Origin: Azoamicus sp964456515
GTDB taxonomy: Bacteria > Pseudomonadota > Gammaproteobacteria > UBA6186 > Azoamicaceae
Assembly (NCBI GenBank): GCA_964456515.1
Contig: CAYVZP010000003.1
Location: forward strand, 1-55,582
Length of the DNA stretch: 55,582 bases
Direction: 5' to 3'
This document shows, one piece after another, positions 9,014 to 17,784 of the stretch. The notes beneath the pieces are model-generated. The model worked only from the letters and a program-made list of their open reading frames with translations, had not been told where the DNA came from and did not search any database. The position numbers and the translations under genes are program-made. Position 1 is the stretch's first letter. Every line of letters begins with the position of its first letter.

Positions 9014-10852
9014 ATGAATAAAAATAATGTTATATCTGAAAGTAGACGTGGTTTTATAAGAAGAACTTTAGGCGTAAGTGTTGTTACAGCAGCTGTTTAT
9101 TTTGCTTCAGGGTCAATGAATGTTGCTAAAAGTCGTATTGAAAAAAAGACGGTTGTTAATTACACTGTTAAACCTGGTGAATTAGATAAATATTATGGTC
9201 TTTGGTCTGGAGGACAGTCTGGTGAAATCAGGGTTATTGTTGTTCCGTCCATGAGGGAGTTAAAACGTATTCCTGTTTTTAATTATGATTGTACGCTTGG
9301 TTGGGGGATAACTAATTATAGTAAAAAGTTATTGAAGGGTTATACAATTGGAGATACTCATCATTTACATTTATCGTATAAAGATGGTACATATGATGGA
9401 AAATTTGCGTTTATTAATGATAAAAGTACTGCCAGGGTAGCTAGAATTAGATTAGATGTTATGGAAACTGATGCTATAACTAAAATACCATATTCACAGG
9501 GAACTCATGGTGTATTTACATCTAGACATAAATTAGAAGCAATTTATTGTAACGCTGAATTTAGAACACCATTACCTAATGATGGTAGAGATGTTAATAA
9601 TCCTAAAAAATATGTTGCAATGCATACATGCGTTGATACCAAAACAATGAAAGTTAGATGGCAAATTATGATAGATGGTAATTTGGATTTATGTGCAACT
9701 GATTATTATGGTAAATATTCTATGGGAACATGTTATAATTCTGAAGAAGGTGTCTTATTAGAAGATATGATGTCTGCAGATAGAGATCATTTAAGTGTTT
9801 TTCATTTAGCTAGAATAGAGGCTGCTGTTAAAAATGGAAAAGGTATAAAATTTAAAGAATCAGATGCACCTATTATTGATGGCAGGGGTAAAAATCCGTA
9901 TGTTTTATATATTCCTGTTCCTAAAAATCCACATGGCGTGAATATGTCACCTGATGGTAAATATGCAATATGTTCTGGAAAATTATCACCAACAACGACT
10001 GTTGTTTCATTAGCAAAAATTGATGAATGTTTTGTTAATGGATCAATTAATCCAAAGGATTGTGTGGTTGCAGAGCCTGAGGTTGGTTTAGGCCCTTTAC
10101 ATACTGCTTTTGATGGAAGAGGTAATGCTTATACAACTTTGTTTTTAGATTCTATTATTTCGATGTGGAATATAGAGAAAGCTATTAAAGGTGATAAGGA
10201 TTATTTAATTCAAAAACTTGATGTTCATTATCAACCAGGTCATATTAATGCGTCAATGAGTGAAACAAAAGATGCTGATGGTAATTTTATTGTATCTTTA
10301 AATAAATTTTCTAAAGATAGATTTTTACCTGTTGGTCCAAGTTTTCCTGACAATGATCAATTAATAGGTATTTGGGAAGGTAGAATGAAATTATTACATG
10401 ATGGGCCTGTGGTTCCAGAACCGCATGATTGTATTATATTACATAGGCGTATGATTAAAGCTGTTAAGTTATGGAATATTAATGATAGAAAATTTGCGTA
10501 TGAACGAAAATTGGTTAAAGAATTAGGTTTGGATTTTGGTGCTAACAAAGTAGTTAAAAATGGTAATAAAGTTTTTGTTGTTATGTCAAGCATTGCTCCT
10601 AATTATGGTATAAAAGAAGTGCAAGTTAAGTTAGGTGATGAGGTTACTGTGGTGCAAACCAATTTAGATAAAGTGGAAGATTTAACACACGGTTTTTGTT
10701 TAAGTGAACATAATATAAATTTTGCCTGTTCACCTGGAGAGACTGTTTCTGTTACTTTTAAAGCTAATAGAAAAGGCTTGTTTTGGTATTATTGTACATG
10801 GTTCTGTCATGCATTGCATTTAGAAATGAGAGGAAGGTTTATAGTTTCTTAG
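9014..10852 (+). CDS. nosZ: nitrous-oxide reductase NosZ
   Basis: Periplasmic multicopper enzyme reducing N2O to N2, the last step of denitrification. The 612 residues begin with a twin-arginine export signal (SRRGFIRR, residues 10-17, then a hydrophobic stretch), as in clade I (Tat-exported) enzymes. The beta-propeller carries CuZ histidines, for example H116 and H117 in DTHHLHLSY, and others in NPHGVNMSPDGKY, LHTAFDGRGNAYTTLF, HYQPGHINASMSE and EPHDC. The C-terminal cupredoxin domain has all CuA ligands in YYCTWFCHALHLEM: C594, W596, C598, H602 and M605, with a further histidine in THGF. It is first in the cluster, ahead of nosR. Base use is less AT-biased than neighbouring housekeeping genes, consistent with constraint. 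Confidence 0.98.
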   Translation: MNKNNVISESRRGFIRRTLGVSVVTAAVYFASGSMNVAKSRIEKKTVVNYTVKPGELDKYYGLWSGGQSGEIRVIVVPSMRELKRIPVFNYDCTLGWGITNYSKKLLKGYTIGDTHHLHLSYKDGTYDGKFAFINDKSTARVARIRLDVMETDAITKIPYSQGTHGVFTSRHKLEAIYCNAEFRTPLPNDGRDVNNPKKYVAMHTCVDTKTMKVRWQIMIDGNLDLCATDYYGKYSMGTCYNSEEGVLLEDMMSADRDHLSVFHLARIEAAVKNGKGIKFKESDAPIIDGRGKNPYVLYIPVPKNPHGVNMSPDGKYAICSGKLSPTTTVVSLAKIDECFVNGSINPKDCVVAEPEVGLGPLHTAFDGRGNAYTTLFLDSIISMWNIEKAIKGDKDYLIQKLDVHYQPGHINASMSETKDADGNFIVSLNKFSKDRFLPVGPSFPDNDQLIGIWEGRMKLLHDGPVVPEPHDCIILHRRMIKAVKLWNINDRKFAYERKLVKELGLDFGANKVVKNGNKVFVVMSSIAPNYGIKEVQVKLGDEVTVVQTNLDKVEDLTHGFCLSEHNINFACSPGETVSVTFKANRKGLFWYYCTWFCHALHLEMRGRFIVS

Positions 10853-10863
10853 GAATAATTAAT

Positions 10864-12915
10864 TTGTTTTATTTTAATTATTTAAAGAGCTCAAAATTTA
10901 TTTTTGGGCTCTTGTTTTTATTAGTAAGTTTTAATTCTTTTGCTGGTGCAAATTCTTTATCATTAAATAATGATAATTTAGATTGTGGGGATAATAATTG
11001 TAATATTTTATTACAAAAAAATTATAAATTAATGCTCACAGAAGATGAAAGGGTAATAAAATTAGTAGAAGAAATAGATGGAAATGAAAAACTTAAAAAT
11101 TATATTTTTTATACGACTGACATAAATGATTTGCCTGCTTATTCTGGAAAACCGTTAGATATGTTAATTTTTTTAAATATAAATGGTAATATAGATGATT
11201 TAAAATTAATTAAACATAGTGAACCTATATTATTAACAGGTATTCCGATAGAAAAATTATTAGAAGCTGTTTCATTTTATAAAAATAAAAATATAAATAA
11301 AAAATTACATGTTGGTGAGGATAAGGGGGGGTTAGTAGGTGTTCCAATAATACTTGGCGCCACAGTAACAAGTTTAATTTTACATCAAACTGTTTTGGAT
11401 TCGTCACGTGACGTTGGTAAAGTTTTTGGTTTTTTAGATGAAAGCGGAATATGTGATGGTGGTTTAAATGATATATTTATAAAGATGTCATTTGATGATT
11501 TATTGAATAATGGTGCCATTCAACATTATACGCTTACTTCAGATAAAGTTGAAAACGATAAAAACAATCAAGATGATTTGTTAGTTGATATTTATTTTGC
11601 AGATTTATTACATCCGTCTATTGGTAAAAACTTATTAGGTGAGCAAGAGTATGACAATCTTATAACAGAATTAAATCCAGAGGAATCTGGTGATATTTTA
11701 GAAAAAAAAAATTCAGACAAATCTGCTATAATGATATTAAATAACGGGCAATGGAGTTTTAAGGGTAACGGTTTTGTTCGTGGTGGTATTTTTGATAGAT
11801 TTAGAATAGAACAAAATAATAATATTATTACATTTAGAGATGTAAATGTTTTAAGTATATACGATCTTGAAATTATGGATATTGGTGATATTAGAGAGTA
11901 TGGATTTTTTATTATTAATAATACTAAGTATAAGCCATGGATACCTTGGAAATTAATATTATTATTAGATAATACTAATTATGCTAGTGATTATAGTATG
12001 CCTGAAAAATTTTGTATTAAAATTGATCCTGATTGGCTTAAATTGTTTAAATCACAATTATTTAATCTTACTTTATTTTTAATATTATGGTTATGTGTTA
12101 TTTTTATTTTTTTAATGAGAAATAGTTTAGTTAAAAGCAAGTTTTGGTTATCTGCGATTTATAATGTTATTTTAATATTAGATATTTATATTATTGGTAT
12201 TTTAATTGAAGGTGGCCAACCATCAATTGTTAATCTTTTTCCTATAATACATGATTTTAATATAAAGATTTTTTTATTGGCACCTGTAATATTTTTAGGA
12301 TGGATTTTAATGTTGATAACAACAGTTATATGGGGAAAGGCATTATTTTGTGGGTGGATTTGTCCATTTGGGGCTTTACAAGAACTTATTTTTAAATTTA
12401 GAAGTTTAGTTTTTAAAAATGATAATAGTTTTGAATTTGCATCATTTGATAAATTAAAATATTTGAGATATATAATTTTTATTTTTTTAATTATAGTATC
12501 TTTTATCAATATTTCTATGGCTGAATTATTTGCAGAGATAGAACCATTTAAAACTGTTTGGATTGTTGGTATTTTTGCAAGAGAGAATTTTTTATTTATA
12601 GGTTATTCTGTTTTATTGTTAATTTTGAGTGTTTTTACATATAGAATATTTTGTCGTTTTATATGTCCGCTTGGTGCTTTTTTATCTTTATTATCATTTG
12701 CAGTGCTTTTAAAATTGCGACGTCGAGGAACATGTAATATATGTAAAATATGTAAATATACATGTGGGTCTAATGCAATAGATAATGATGGTAAAATAGA
12801 TAGTATGGAATGTTTTGGTTGTTTTAGTTGTATTAGACAAATGTATGATAAAAAAATATGTCCAGCTTATATTGATGTAGTGAGAAAAAAATATGAAAAA
12901 GGTATATTTTGGTAA
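10864..12915 (+). CDS. nosR: NosR, membrane flavo-iron-sulfur protein for N2O reduction
   Basis: Polytopic membrane protein needed for nos expression and for electron supply to NosZ. I place the start at TTG 10864, nine bases after an AGGA that overlaps the nosZ stop; the open frame runs back into nosZ but those residues fit no family. This gives 683 residues: a signal peptide (ending near NSFAGA), a periplasmic FMN-binding domain with the flavinylation motif GATVTS (165-170), membrane helices from about residue 400, two CxxxCP motifs (CGWICPFGA, CRFICPLGA) and a C-terminal ferredoxin-like cluster region (CNICKICKYTC, CFGCFSC). Covalent FMN normally needs ApbE/NosX, which is not in this window. 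The end overlaps nosD by 23 bases. Confidence 0.94.
   Translation: MFYFNYLKSSKFIFGLLFLLVSFNSFAGANSLSLNNDNLDCGDNNCNILLQKNYKLMLTEDERVIKLVEEIDGNEKLKNYIFYTTDINDLPAYSGKPLDMLIFLNINGNIDDLKLIKHSEPILLTGIPIEKLLEAVSFYKNKNINKKLHVGEDKGGLVGVPIILGATVTSLILHQTVLDSSRDVGKVFGFLDESGICDGGLNDIFIKMSFDDLLNNGAIQHYTLTSDKVENDKNNQDDLLVDIYFADLLHPSIGKNLLGEQEYDNLITELNPEESGDILEKKNSDKSAIMILNNGQWSFKGNGFVRGGIFDRFRIEQNNNIITFRDVNVLSIYDLEIMDIGDIREYGFFIINNTKYKPWIPWKLILLLDNTNYASDYSMPEKFCIKIDPDWLKLFKSQLFNLTLFLILWLCVIFIFLMRNSLVKSKFWLSAIYNVILILDIYIIGILIEGGQPSIVNLFPIIHDFNIKIFLLAPVIFLGWILMLITTVIWGKALFCGWICPFGALQELIFKFRSLVFKNDNSFEFASFDKLKYLRYIIFIFLIIVSFINISMAELFAEIEPFKTVWIVGIFARENFLFIGYSVLLLILSVFTYRIFCRFICPLGAFLSLLSFAVLLKLRRRGTCNICKICKYTCGSNAIDNDGKIDSMECFGCFSCIRQMYDKKICPAYIDVVRKKYEKGIFW
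10885..10920 (+). terminator. terminator-like hairpin inside the 5' end of nosR
   Basis: The 12-base arm at 10885-10896 (AAGAGCTCAAAA) pairs with 10902-10913 (TTTTGGGCTCTT) with one G-U pair and a five-base loop, followed after one G by TTTTTA. This has the form of an intrinsic terminator. It sits 33 bases after the nosZ stop, inside the codons for the NosR signal peptide if nosR starts at 10864. It could make nosZ mRNA more abundant than the rest of the cluster by partial termination. Confidence 0.6.
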
Positions 12916-14137
12916 ATTTTATTTAATAATAATGTTATTATATATGTTTAATTCTTTTGCTGTGTTTTCTAATAATTATAAATATGTAAATAATGTTAAT
13001 GAGCTAATAAGTGAGTTAAAAGATATTAAAAATGGTGATATAATTTATTTAAATTCTGGTATTTATAATGGAAATTTTTTTATTAATAAGTCTGTTAGTT
13101 TTATAGGAAAAGGAATGGTTGTTCTTACGTCTAATGGAAATGGAAATATATTAAATATAAATGCGTCTGATGTTAATATAAAAAATATTCATTTTTATAA
13201 TAGTGGTAAAGATATGGTTGATCGTAATGCATGCATTTTTATAAATGGTAATAATAATATTATTATTAATAATTATTTTTCTGAATGTGGTTTTAGTGTA
13301 TGGTTAAACGCATCATCATATAATTATGTTTTTAATAATATTTTTATTGGTACTTTAGATAGCATTTTGTCTGATAGAGGTAATACTATACAAGTATATA
13401 AAAATAATGATACAATAATTGCAAACAATTTTATTATTAATGGGCGTGATGGCATTTATATTTCTAATTCTAGTGAAGTATCTATTAATAAAAATATATT
13501 TATGAATGTTCGTTTTGGTATACATTATATGTTTAGTAATAAATGCAATGTTGTTTCAAATATGGTTGCTGATTCGTTAATAGGTATAGCTATTATGTAT
13601 TCCAAGTATGTAGATTTGATTAATAATTTAACTTATTTTAATATTGATCATGGTTTGTTTTTTAGAGATGTTTTATATAGTAGAATATTAAAAAATAAAT
13701 CATTATATAATACAGATGGTATTTTGCTTGGCAGTAGTTATTTTAATGATATCATAAATAATGATATTGTTAAAAATAGTATTGGTGTAAAGGTTTATAG
13801 TGGTAGTGATGAAAATTTGGTTTATGAGAATAATTTTATAAGTAATAGATTGCAAGTTCAATTTTTAGATAATAGAAAAATTGTATGGAATTCAAAAAAA
13901 CTTGGTAATTTTTGGTCGCATTATATTGGATGGGATTTAAATATGGATGACATAGGTGATAAAAAGTTTTATGTAACTAATATTAGTGATTGGCTTATAT
14001 TTTCATATCCTATATTAAAAATTATGTTTAATAGTCCTGCGCTTGTTTTATTGCAAAAAATTGAAAATCAATTTCCTGCATTTAGAAAATGTTCTATAGT
14101 TGATAATTATCCTTTAATGAGACCGATTATATGGTAA
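12893..14137 (+). CDS. nosD: NosD, periplasmic copper-site assembly protein
   Basis: Periplasmic right-handed beta-helix protein needed to build the CuZ sulfide-copper cluster of NosZ; it works with NosF and NosY. The 414 residues begin with a signal peptide (KKVYFGKFYLIIMLLYMFN...). A long run of repeated N-x-I/F-I-N/NN-type rungs follows (for example NNIIINNYFSEC, NTIIANNFII, GIYISNSSEVSINKNIF), typical of CASH/NosD repeats. The C-terminal GNFWSHYIGWDLNMDDIGD is a strong NosD signature. The start overlaps nosR by 23 bases and the end overlaps nosF by 7. Confidence 0.94.
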   Translation: MKKVYFGKFYLIIMLLYMFNSFAVFSNNYKYVNNVNELISELKDIKNGDIIYLNSGIYNGNFFINKSVSFIGKGMVVLTSNGNGNILNINASDVNIKNIHFYNSGKDMVDRNACIFINGNNNIIINNYFSECGFSVWLNASSYNYVFNNIFIGTLDSILSDRGNTIQVYKNNDTIIANNFIINGRDGIYISNSSEVSINKNIFMNVRFGIHYMFSNKCNVVSNMVADSLIGIAIMYSKYVDLINNLTYFNIDHGLFFRDVLYSRILKNKSLYNTDGILLGSSYFNDIINNDIVKNSIGVKVYSGSDENLVYENNFISNRLQVQFLDNRKIVWNSKKLGNFWSHYIGWDLNMDDIGDKKFYVTNISDWLIFSYPILKIMFNSPALVLLQKIENQFPAFRKCSIVDNYPLMRPIIW

Positions 14138-15051
14138 ATTTAGATTGTTTAGAATTAAAAAAAATTAATTTTTTTTATAATAAAAATAATTTTGTGTTAA
14201 AAAATTTAAATATTAAATTTTTTGGTGGAAAAATAACAGCGTTATTGGGTATAAATGGTAGTGGAAAAACAACATTATTTAAGATTTTAACTGGTATTTA
14301 TAAATTAAAAACTGGATCAATAGTATATAACAATTTAGTAATTAATGATAAAAATTTTGTTCATTTTAAATCTGATTTAGGGTTTATGCCTGAATTTTTA
14401 TCATTATATAAAAATATGTTAGTTAAAGATGTTTTAAAATTATTAGGTAGTTTAAAGGGTTATGATAATTTTGATTTAAATGGTGTTTTAAATACTGTTT
14501 TTTTATTAAAACATTCTAATAAAAAAATTAAAGCGTTGTCTAAAGGTATGAAGCAAAGATTAAATTTAGCTCAGGCCATTATTGGCGATCCTAAAATCTT
14601 GTTGTTTGATGAACCATCTAATGGATTTGATTGTGGAAGTATAATGATGTTTTATAGTGTTTTAAGAAAGTTGGCTAATAATGGTGCAATTATTTTGATA
14701 TCGAGTCATCATTTAACAGAAATTTATGGTAATGTTGATAAAGTGTTGATTTTATCAAATGGTAGTATAATTAAAGAAATAGATATTGAGTCATTTGATT
14801 ATGATGAATGTTTTTTATATAAAGAGATTAGTATAGTTTTAGGTGAATCTTTAGATCATATTGTTTTTAAATTACTTAAAAAAAAATTTATTAATATTAA
14901 TATAAATGATAAATGTAATAAATTATTTGGTAGGGTAAATAATAAAATTATTTTGGATTTAATTATGGAAATAATTAATTTAAATTTGAAAATTAAAGAT
15001 ATTAGAATAAATGATAAAATTTTAGAAGATATTTTAATAAATTTATCATGA
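14131..15051 (+). CDS. nosF: NosF, ABC transporter ATPase
   Basis: Cytoplasmic ATPase of the NosDFY complex that supplies a sulfur species or drives assembly of the NosZ CuZ site. Its 306 residues have Walker A GINGSGKTTLF (about residues 42-52), the ABC signature LSKGMKQRLN, Walker B ILLFDEPSNG and the switch histidine in SSHHLTE. The C-terminal part, after about residue 220, is strongly AT-driven in composition and poorly conserved. It overlaps nosD by 7 bases and nosY by 4 (ATGA), which indicates coupled translation. Confidence 0.93.
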   Translation: MVNLDCLELKKINFFYNKNNFVLKNLNIKFFGGKITALLGINGSGKTTLFKILTGIYKLKTGSIVYNNLVINDKNFVHFKSDLGFMPEFLSLYKNMLVKDVLKLLGSLKGYDNFDLNGVLNTVFLLKHSNKKIKALSKGMKQRLNLAQAIIGDPKILLFDEPSNGFDCGSIMMFYSVLRKLANNGAIILISSHHLTEIYGNVDKVLILSNGSIIKEIDIESFDYDECFLYKEISIVLGESLDHIVFKLLKKKFINININDKCNKLFGRVNNKIILDLIMEIINLNLKIKDIRINDKILEDILINLS

Positions 15052-15857
15052 ATATTATAAATATATATAAAATTTTAAAAAAAGAAGTTAATTTTAATAT
15101 CAATAATTATTGGTTTTTTTTATCATCTTTTTTAATTGTATTAATTAATTTAATAATAATATACTTTGGTGAAATTATATCAGGTGATTATTCACAAACA
15201 GATATTAGAGCGTTATTATTATCTGTTATTCATCTTCAAATGTATATTGTTCCATTATTATCTTTTATGTTGTCATATGATTCAATTTTATCTGAAAAGG
15301 AGTCTGGTGTTTTAGATTTAATCTTATCTTATAGAATTACTTTACTTGATATATTTTGGGGGAAATTGTTAGGTAATAGTTTTATATTTGCATTGTCTTT
15401 TTTATTTGGGTTTTTACCTATTGCAATTTATTTATGTATTTTAGGTGTTGATATAATTGTTTTATTTAAATTTATTTTAGCATCAATTTGGTTAAGTTTT
15501 ATTTTTAATGCTTTTGCTTTATATATATCAAATTCATCTAAAGATAGAACATTTGTTATTTTATTAAGTATTTTTATTTGGTTGTTTTTTATATTTATAT
15601 ATGATATATTATTTACATTTATAGCTATTATGTCATATGGTAATTTATCTAATAATTTTTTAGGTTTTTTATTATTTTTTAATCCAGCTGAAATTTTTCG
15701 ATTGGTATCAATTTTAATTTTTATACCATTTGATGTTAATGATTTGTTTGGAATTAATTCTGGTATTTTGAATAGTGTTAATATATTAATATCAATGTTT
15801 ATCTGGGTTGTTTTTAGTTTTGTAATTTTTTTTATTTTTAATTTTAAACAAAAGTAG
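15048..15857 (+). CDS. nosY: NosY, ABC transporter permease
   Basis: Integral membrane partner of NosF and NosD. Its 269 residues contain about six hydrophobic helices. The conserved NosY region YDSILSEKESGVLDLILSY follows the second helix, and FFNPAEIFRLVSIL lies before the last pair of helices. It begins in a four-base overlap with nosF and is followed seven bases later by an unidentified small gene. Confidence 0.9.
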   Translation: MNIINIYKILKKEVNFNINNYWFFLSSFLIVLINLIIIYFGEIISGDYSQTDIRALLLSVIHLQMYIVPLLSFMLSYDSILSEKESGVLDLILSYRITLLDIFWGKLLGNSFIFALSFLFGFLPIAIYLCILGVDIIVLFKFILASIWLSFIFNAFALYISNSSKDRTFVILLSIFIWLFFIFIYDILFTFIAIMSYGNLSNNFLGFLLFFNPAEIFRLVSILIFIPFDVNDLFGINSGILNSVNILISMFIWVVFSFVIFFIFNFKQK

Positions 15858-15864
15858 TATTGGT

Positions 15865-16167
15865 ATGTGTGAAAAAGATAATGTTTTTAAAAATCGTGTG
15901 AGTCAATATTTTGGTAATAAAATGTTAGAAGATAAAAGTGTTAGAGATACTTTAATATCATTTGAAGAATTATTAAATATAAAAAAAAATATACGAAATA
16001 TGTTTAATACTGATGATCCTGTGAAAATTAAAAGTTTTATAGGTAAAAAAATTAATAATGTTTTAGTTACACAAAAGGATTTTGAATATTCGATTTTAAT
16101 ATTTAATAAATATAATGAATTGTACTTAAAATGTAAAAAACTGTTAAAAAAGTGTGAATCAAAATGA
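15865..16167 (+). CDS. unidentified 100-residue protein inside the nos cluster
   Basis: I do not recognise this protein. It is small, soluble-looking and lysine/asparagine-rich, predicted mostly helical, with no signal peptide, no membrane segment and no CxxC or CxxCH motif. It has cysteines at residue 2 and in the lysine-rich tail (CKKLLKKCESK). It sits seven bases after nosY and overlaps nosL by four bases (ATGA), so it must be cotranslated with the cluster. That position suggests a role in NosZ maturation or regulation, but nothing in the sequence proves it. Confidence 0.75.
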   Translation: MCEKDNVFKNRVSQYFGNKMLEDKSVRDTLISFEELLNIKKNIRNMFNTDDPVKIKSFIGKKINNVLVTQKDFEYSILIFNKYNELYLKCKKLLKKCESK

Positions 16168-16688
16168 AAATTAAATTTTTATTATTATTTCTTATTTTAT
16201 TAGGTGTTTCTATGTTTTTATTTTATAATCAAAAGTCTAGTAATCTTGTTGATGTTGTTCCAATGAATTTAAACAGAGGCCATATGTGTGCATGTGATTC
16301 TATGATTATTGTAAATTATCAAGGTCCTAAAGCTCAAATAATATGGAAGGATGGTAAAAGATCGTATTATTGTGAGGTTCGCGAGGCTTTTTATGAAAGT
16401 ACAAATAAAATAACTAATAAAAATATTAGAGCGTTTTTTGTACAAGATTTTGCTAATTTAACGTGGGGATCATATATTGATAAATGGGTTCTAGCTAATA
16501 ATATGTTTTATGTTATAGATAGCAGTAAGGATGGGGCAATGGGGTTAACATACGTTCCTTTTAGTAACGTTGCGTCTGCTAATGAATTTTTGATGGAATT
16601 TGGTGGCAAATTAGTTAGTTATGGTGATATAAATAGTGACGTGTTATCATATAGTATGGAAACTTTAAAAAATAGGATTGTTTTGTAA
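16164..16688 (+). CDS. nosL: NosL, copper chaperone for NosZ
   Basis: Periplasmic Cu(I)-binding protein that delivers copper to NosZ. Its 174 residues include the NosL core CACDSMIIVNYQGPKAQI (about residues 42-59), corresponding to the usual CGM...GPKGQI segment, and the later WVLANNMFYVID and GAMGLTYVPF blocks. NosL is normally a lipoprotein, but the first 40 residues here contain no cysteine, so the hydrophobic N-terminus (FLLLFLILLGVSMFLF) probably acts as an uncleaved anchor or ordinary signal peptide. It is the last gene of the nos cluster; prfB starts two bases later. Confidence 0.9.
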   Translation: MKIKFLLLFLILLGVSMFLFYNQKSSNLVDVVPMNLNRGHMCACDSMIIVNYQGPKAQIIWKDGKRSYYCEVREAFYESTNKITNKNIRAFFVQDFANLTWGSYIDKWVLANNMFYVIDSSKDGAMGLTYVPFSNVASANEFLMEFGGKLVSYGDINSDVLSYSMETLKNRIVL

Positions 16689-16690
16689 TT

Positions 16691-17771
16691 ATGTTTAACA
16701 TAAAAGATTTGAATGAATATTTGTTTTTTTTAAGAAATAAATTTTATAATTTAAGGGTGCATCTTTAATAATGCTTTATATAATAAAAGAGTTAGTCAAT
16801 TAAATAAATTTTTTAATAAATTTGATTTTGTAGAAACTGTTGGTGGTTTGAATTTTTTTTTTTTTGAAAAATCTAATTTTATAAAATATTTAAATAAGAT
16901 TAAGTCTATTAATTCTAAATTATTATATTTTTTAGATATGATTAATTTATTAAAGGATGATTATGATATAATTCTTTTTAATGAATTATGTAATTTAATA
17001 AAATTATTAAAAGATGATATTGATGATTTTGAAATAGAAACCTTGTTTTTATCAATTGATGATAATTTAAATGCTTTTATAGATATTCAGGCTGGATCTG
17101 GAGGTGTTGATGCACAAGACTGGTCTGAGATATTATTAAAGATGTATTTATCATGGTTTGATAAAAAATGTTTTAAATATAGTATTATTGATATTTCATA
17201 TAGTGATAATATTGGAATTAAGATGGTTTCAATTAAAGTAATTGGTAAATTTGTGTATGGTTGGTTAAAACATGAAACTGGTATTCATCGATTGGTTAGA
17301 AAATCACCATTTGATGCAAATAAAAAAAGACATACGTCATTTGCTTCTGTTTTTGTTTATCCTGTAACATATAATGTTGATTTAGTTATTAATGATAATG
17401 ATATTAAAATTGATACATTTAGATCTAGTGGTGCTGGTGGGCAGCATGTAAATAAGACAGATTCTGCAGTTAGATTAATTCATGTTCCTACAAAAATAGT
17501 AGTTCAATGTCAATCGGAAAGATCACAACATAAAAATAAAATAAAAGCTTTAGAACAGTTAAAGCTTAAATTTTTTGCGTTAAGTTTATTAAATGCATCT
17601 AATTTTAATTTTAAAAAAAAAATGTCGATAACATGGGGAAATCAAATCAGATCATATGTATTTGATAAGTCATATATAAAAGATGTAAGAACTAATTTGG
17701 AAGTCAATGATATTAATTTTATTTTGAATGGTAATTTAGATATTTTTATTTTGTCTATATTAAATTTTTAA
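16691..17771 (+). CDS. prfB: peptide chain release factor 2 with programmed +1 frameshift
   Basis: Releases peptides at UGA and UAA. A 25-codon first frame starts at ATG 16691 and ends CTT TAA at 16763-16768. Skipping T16766 opens a second frame that runs without interruption to 17771, giving about 359 residues, the usual RF2 length. The product contains the SPF anticodon-mimic tripeptide (RKSPFD) that defines RF2 and the catalytic GGQ (GAGGQHVN). The GSGGVDAQDW segment is also RF2-type. Starting at a later codon of the second frame would lose the N-terminal domain. prfB-lysS is a conserved gammaproteobacterial pair. TGA stops in this window show that RF2 is needed. Confidence 0.94.
16754..16768 (+). 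promoter_or_regulatory. programmed +1 frameshift site of prfB
   Basis: AGG GTG CAT CTT TAA has the same layout as the E. coli signal AGG GGG TAT CTT TGA: a Shine-Dalgarno-like AGGGTG three bases before the slippery CTT, which precedes the in-frame stop. Here the stop is UAA instead of UGA. When RF2 is scarce, the ribosome would slip forward one base on CTT T and make full-length RF2. Confidence 0.9.
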
Positions 17772-17784
17772 TTAAGTTTTTTTT

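Noticed and set aside
10783..10863. Longer nosR start at 10783 inside nosZ
   Set aside because: It would put the signal peptide about 30 residues in and overlap the CuA-coding end of nosZ; the TTG with AGGA at 10864 fits better.
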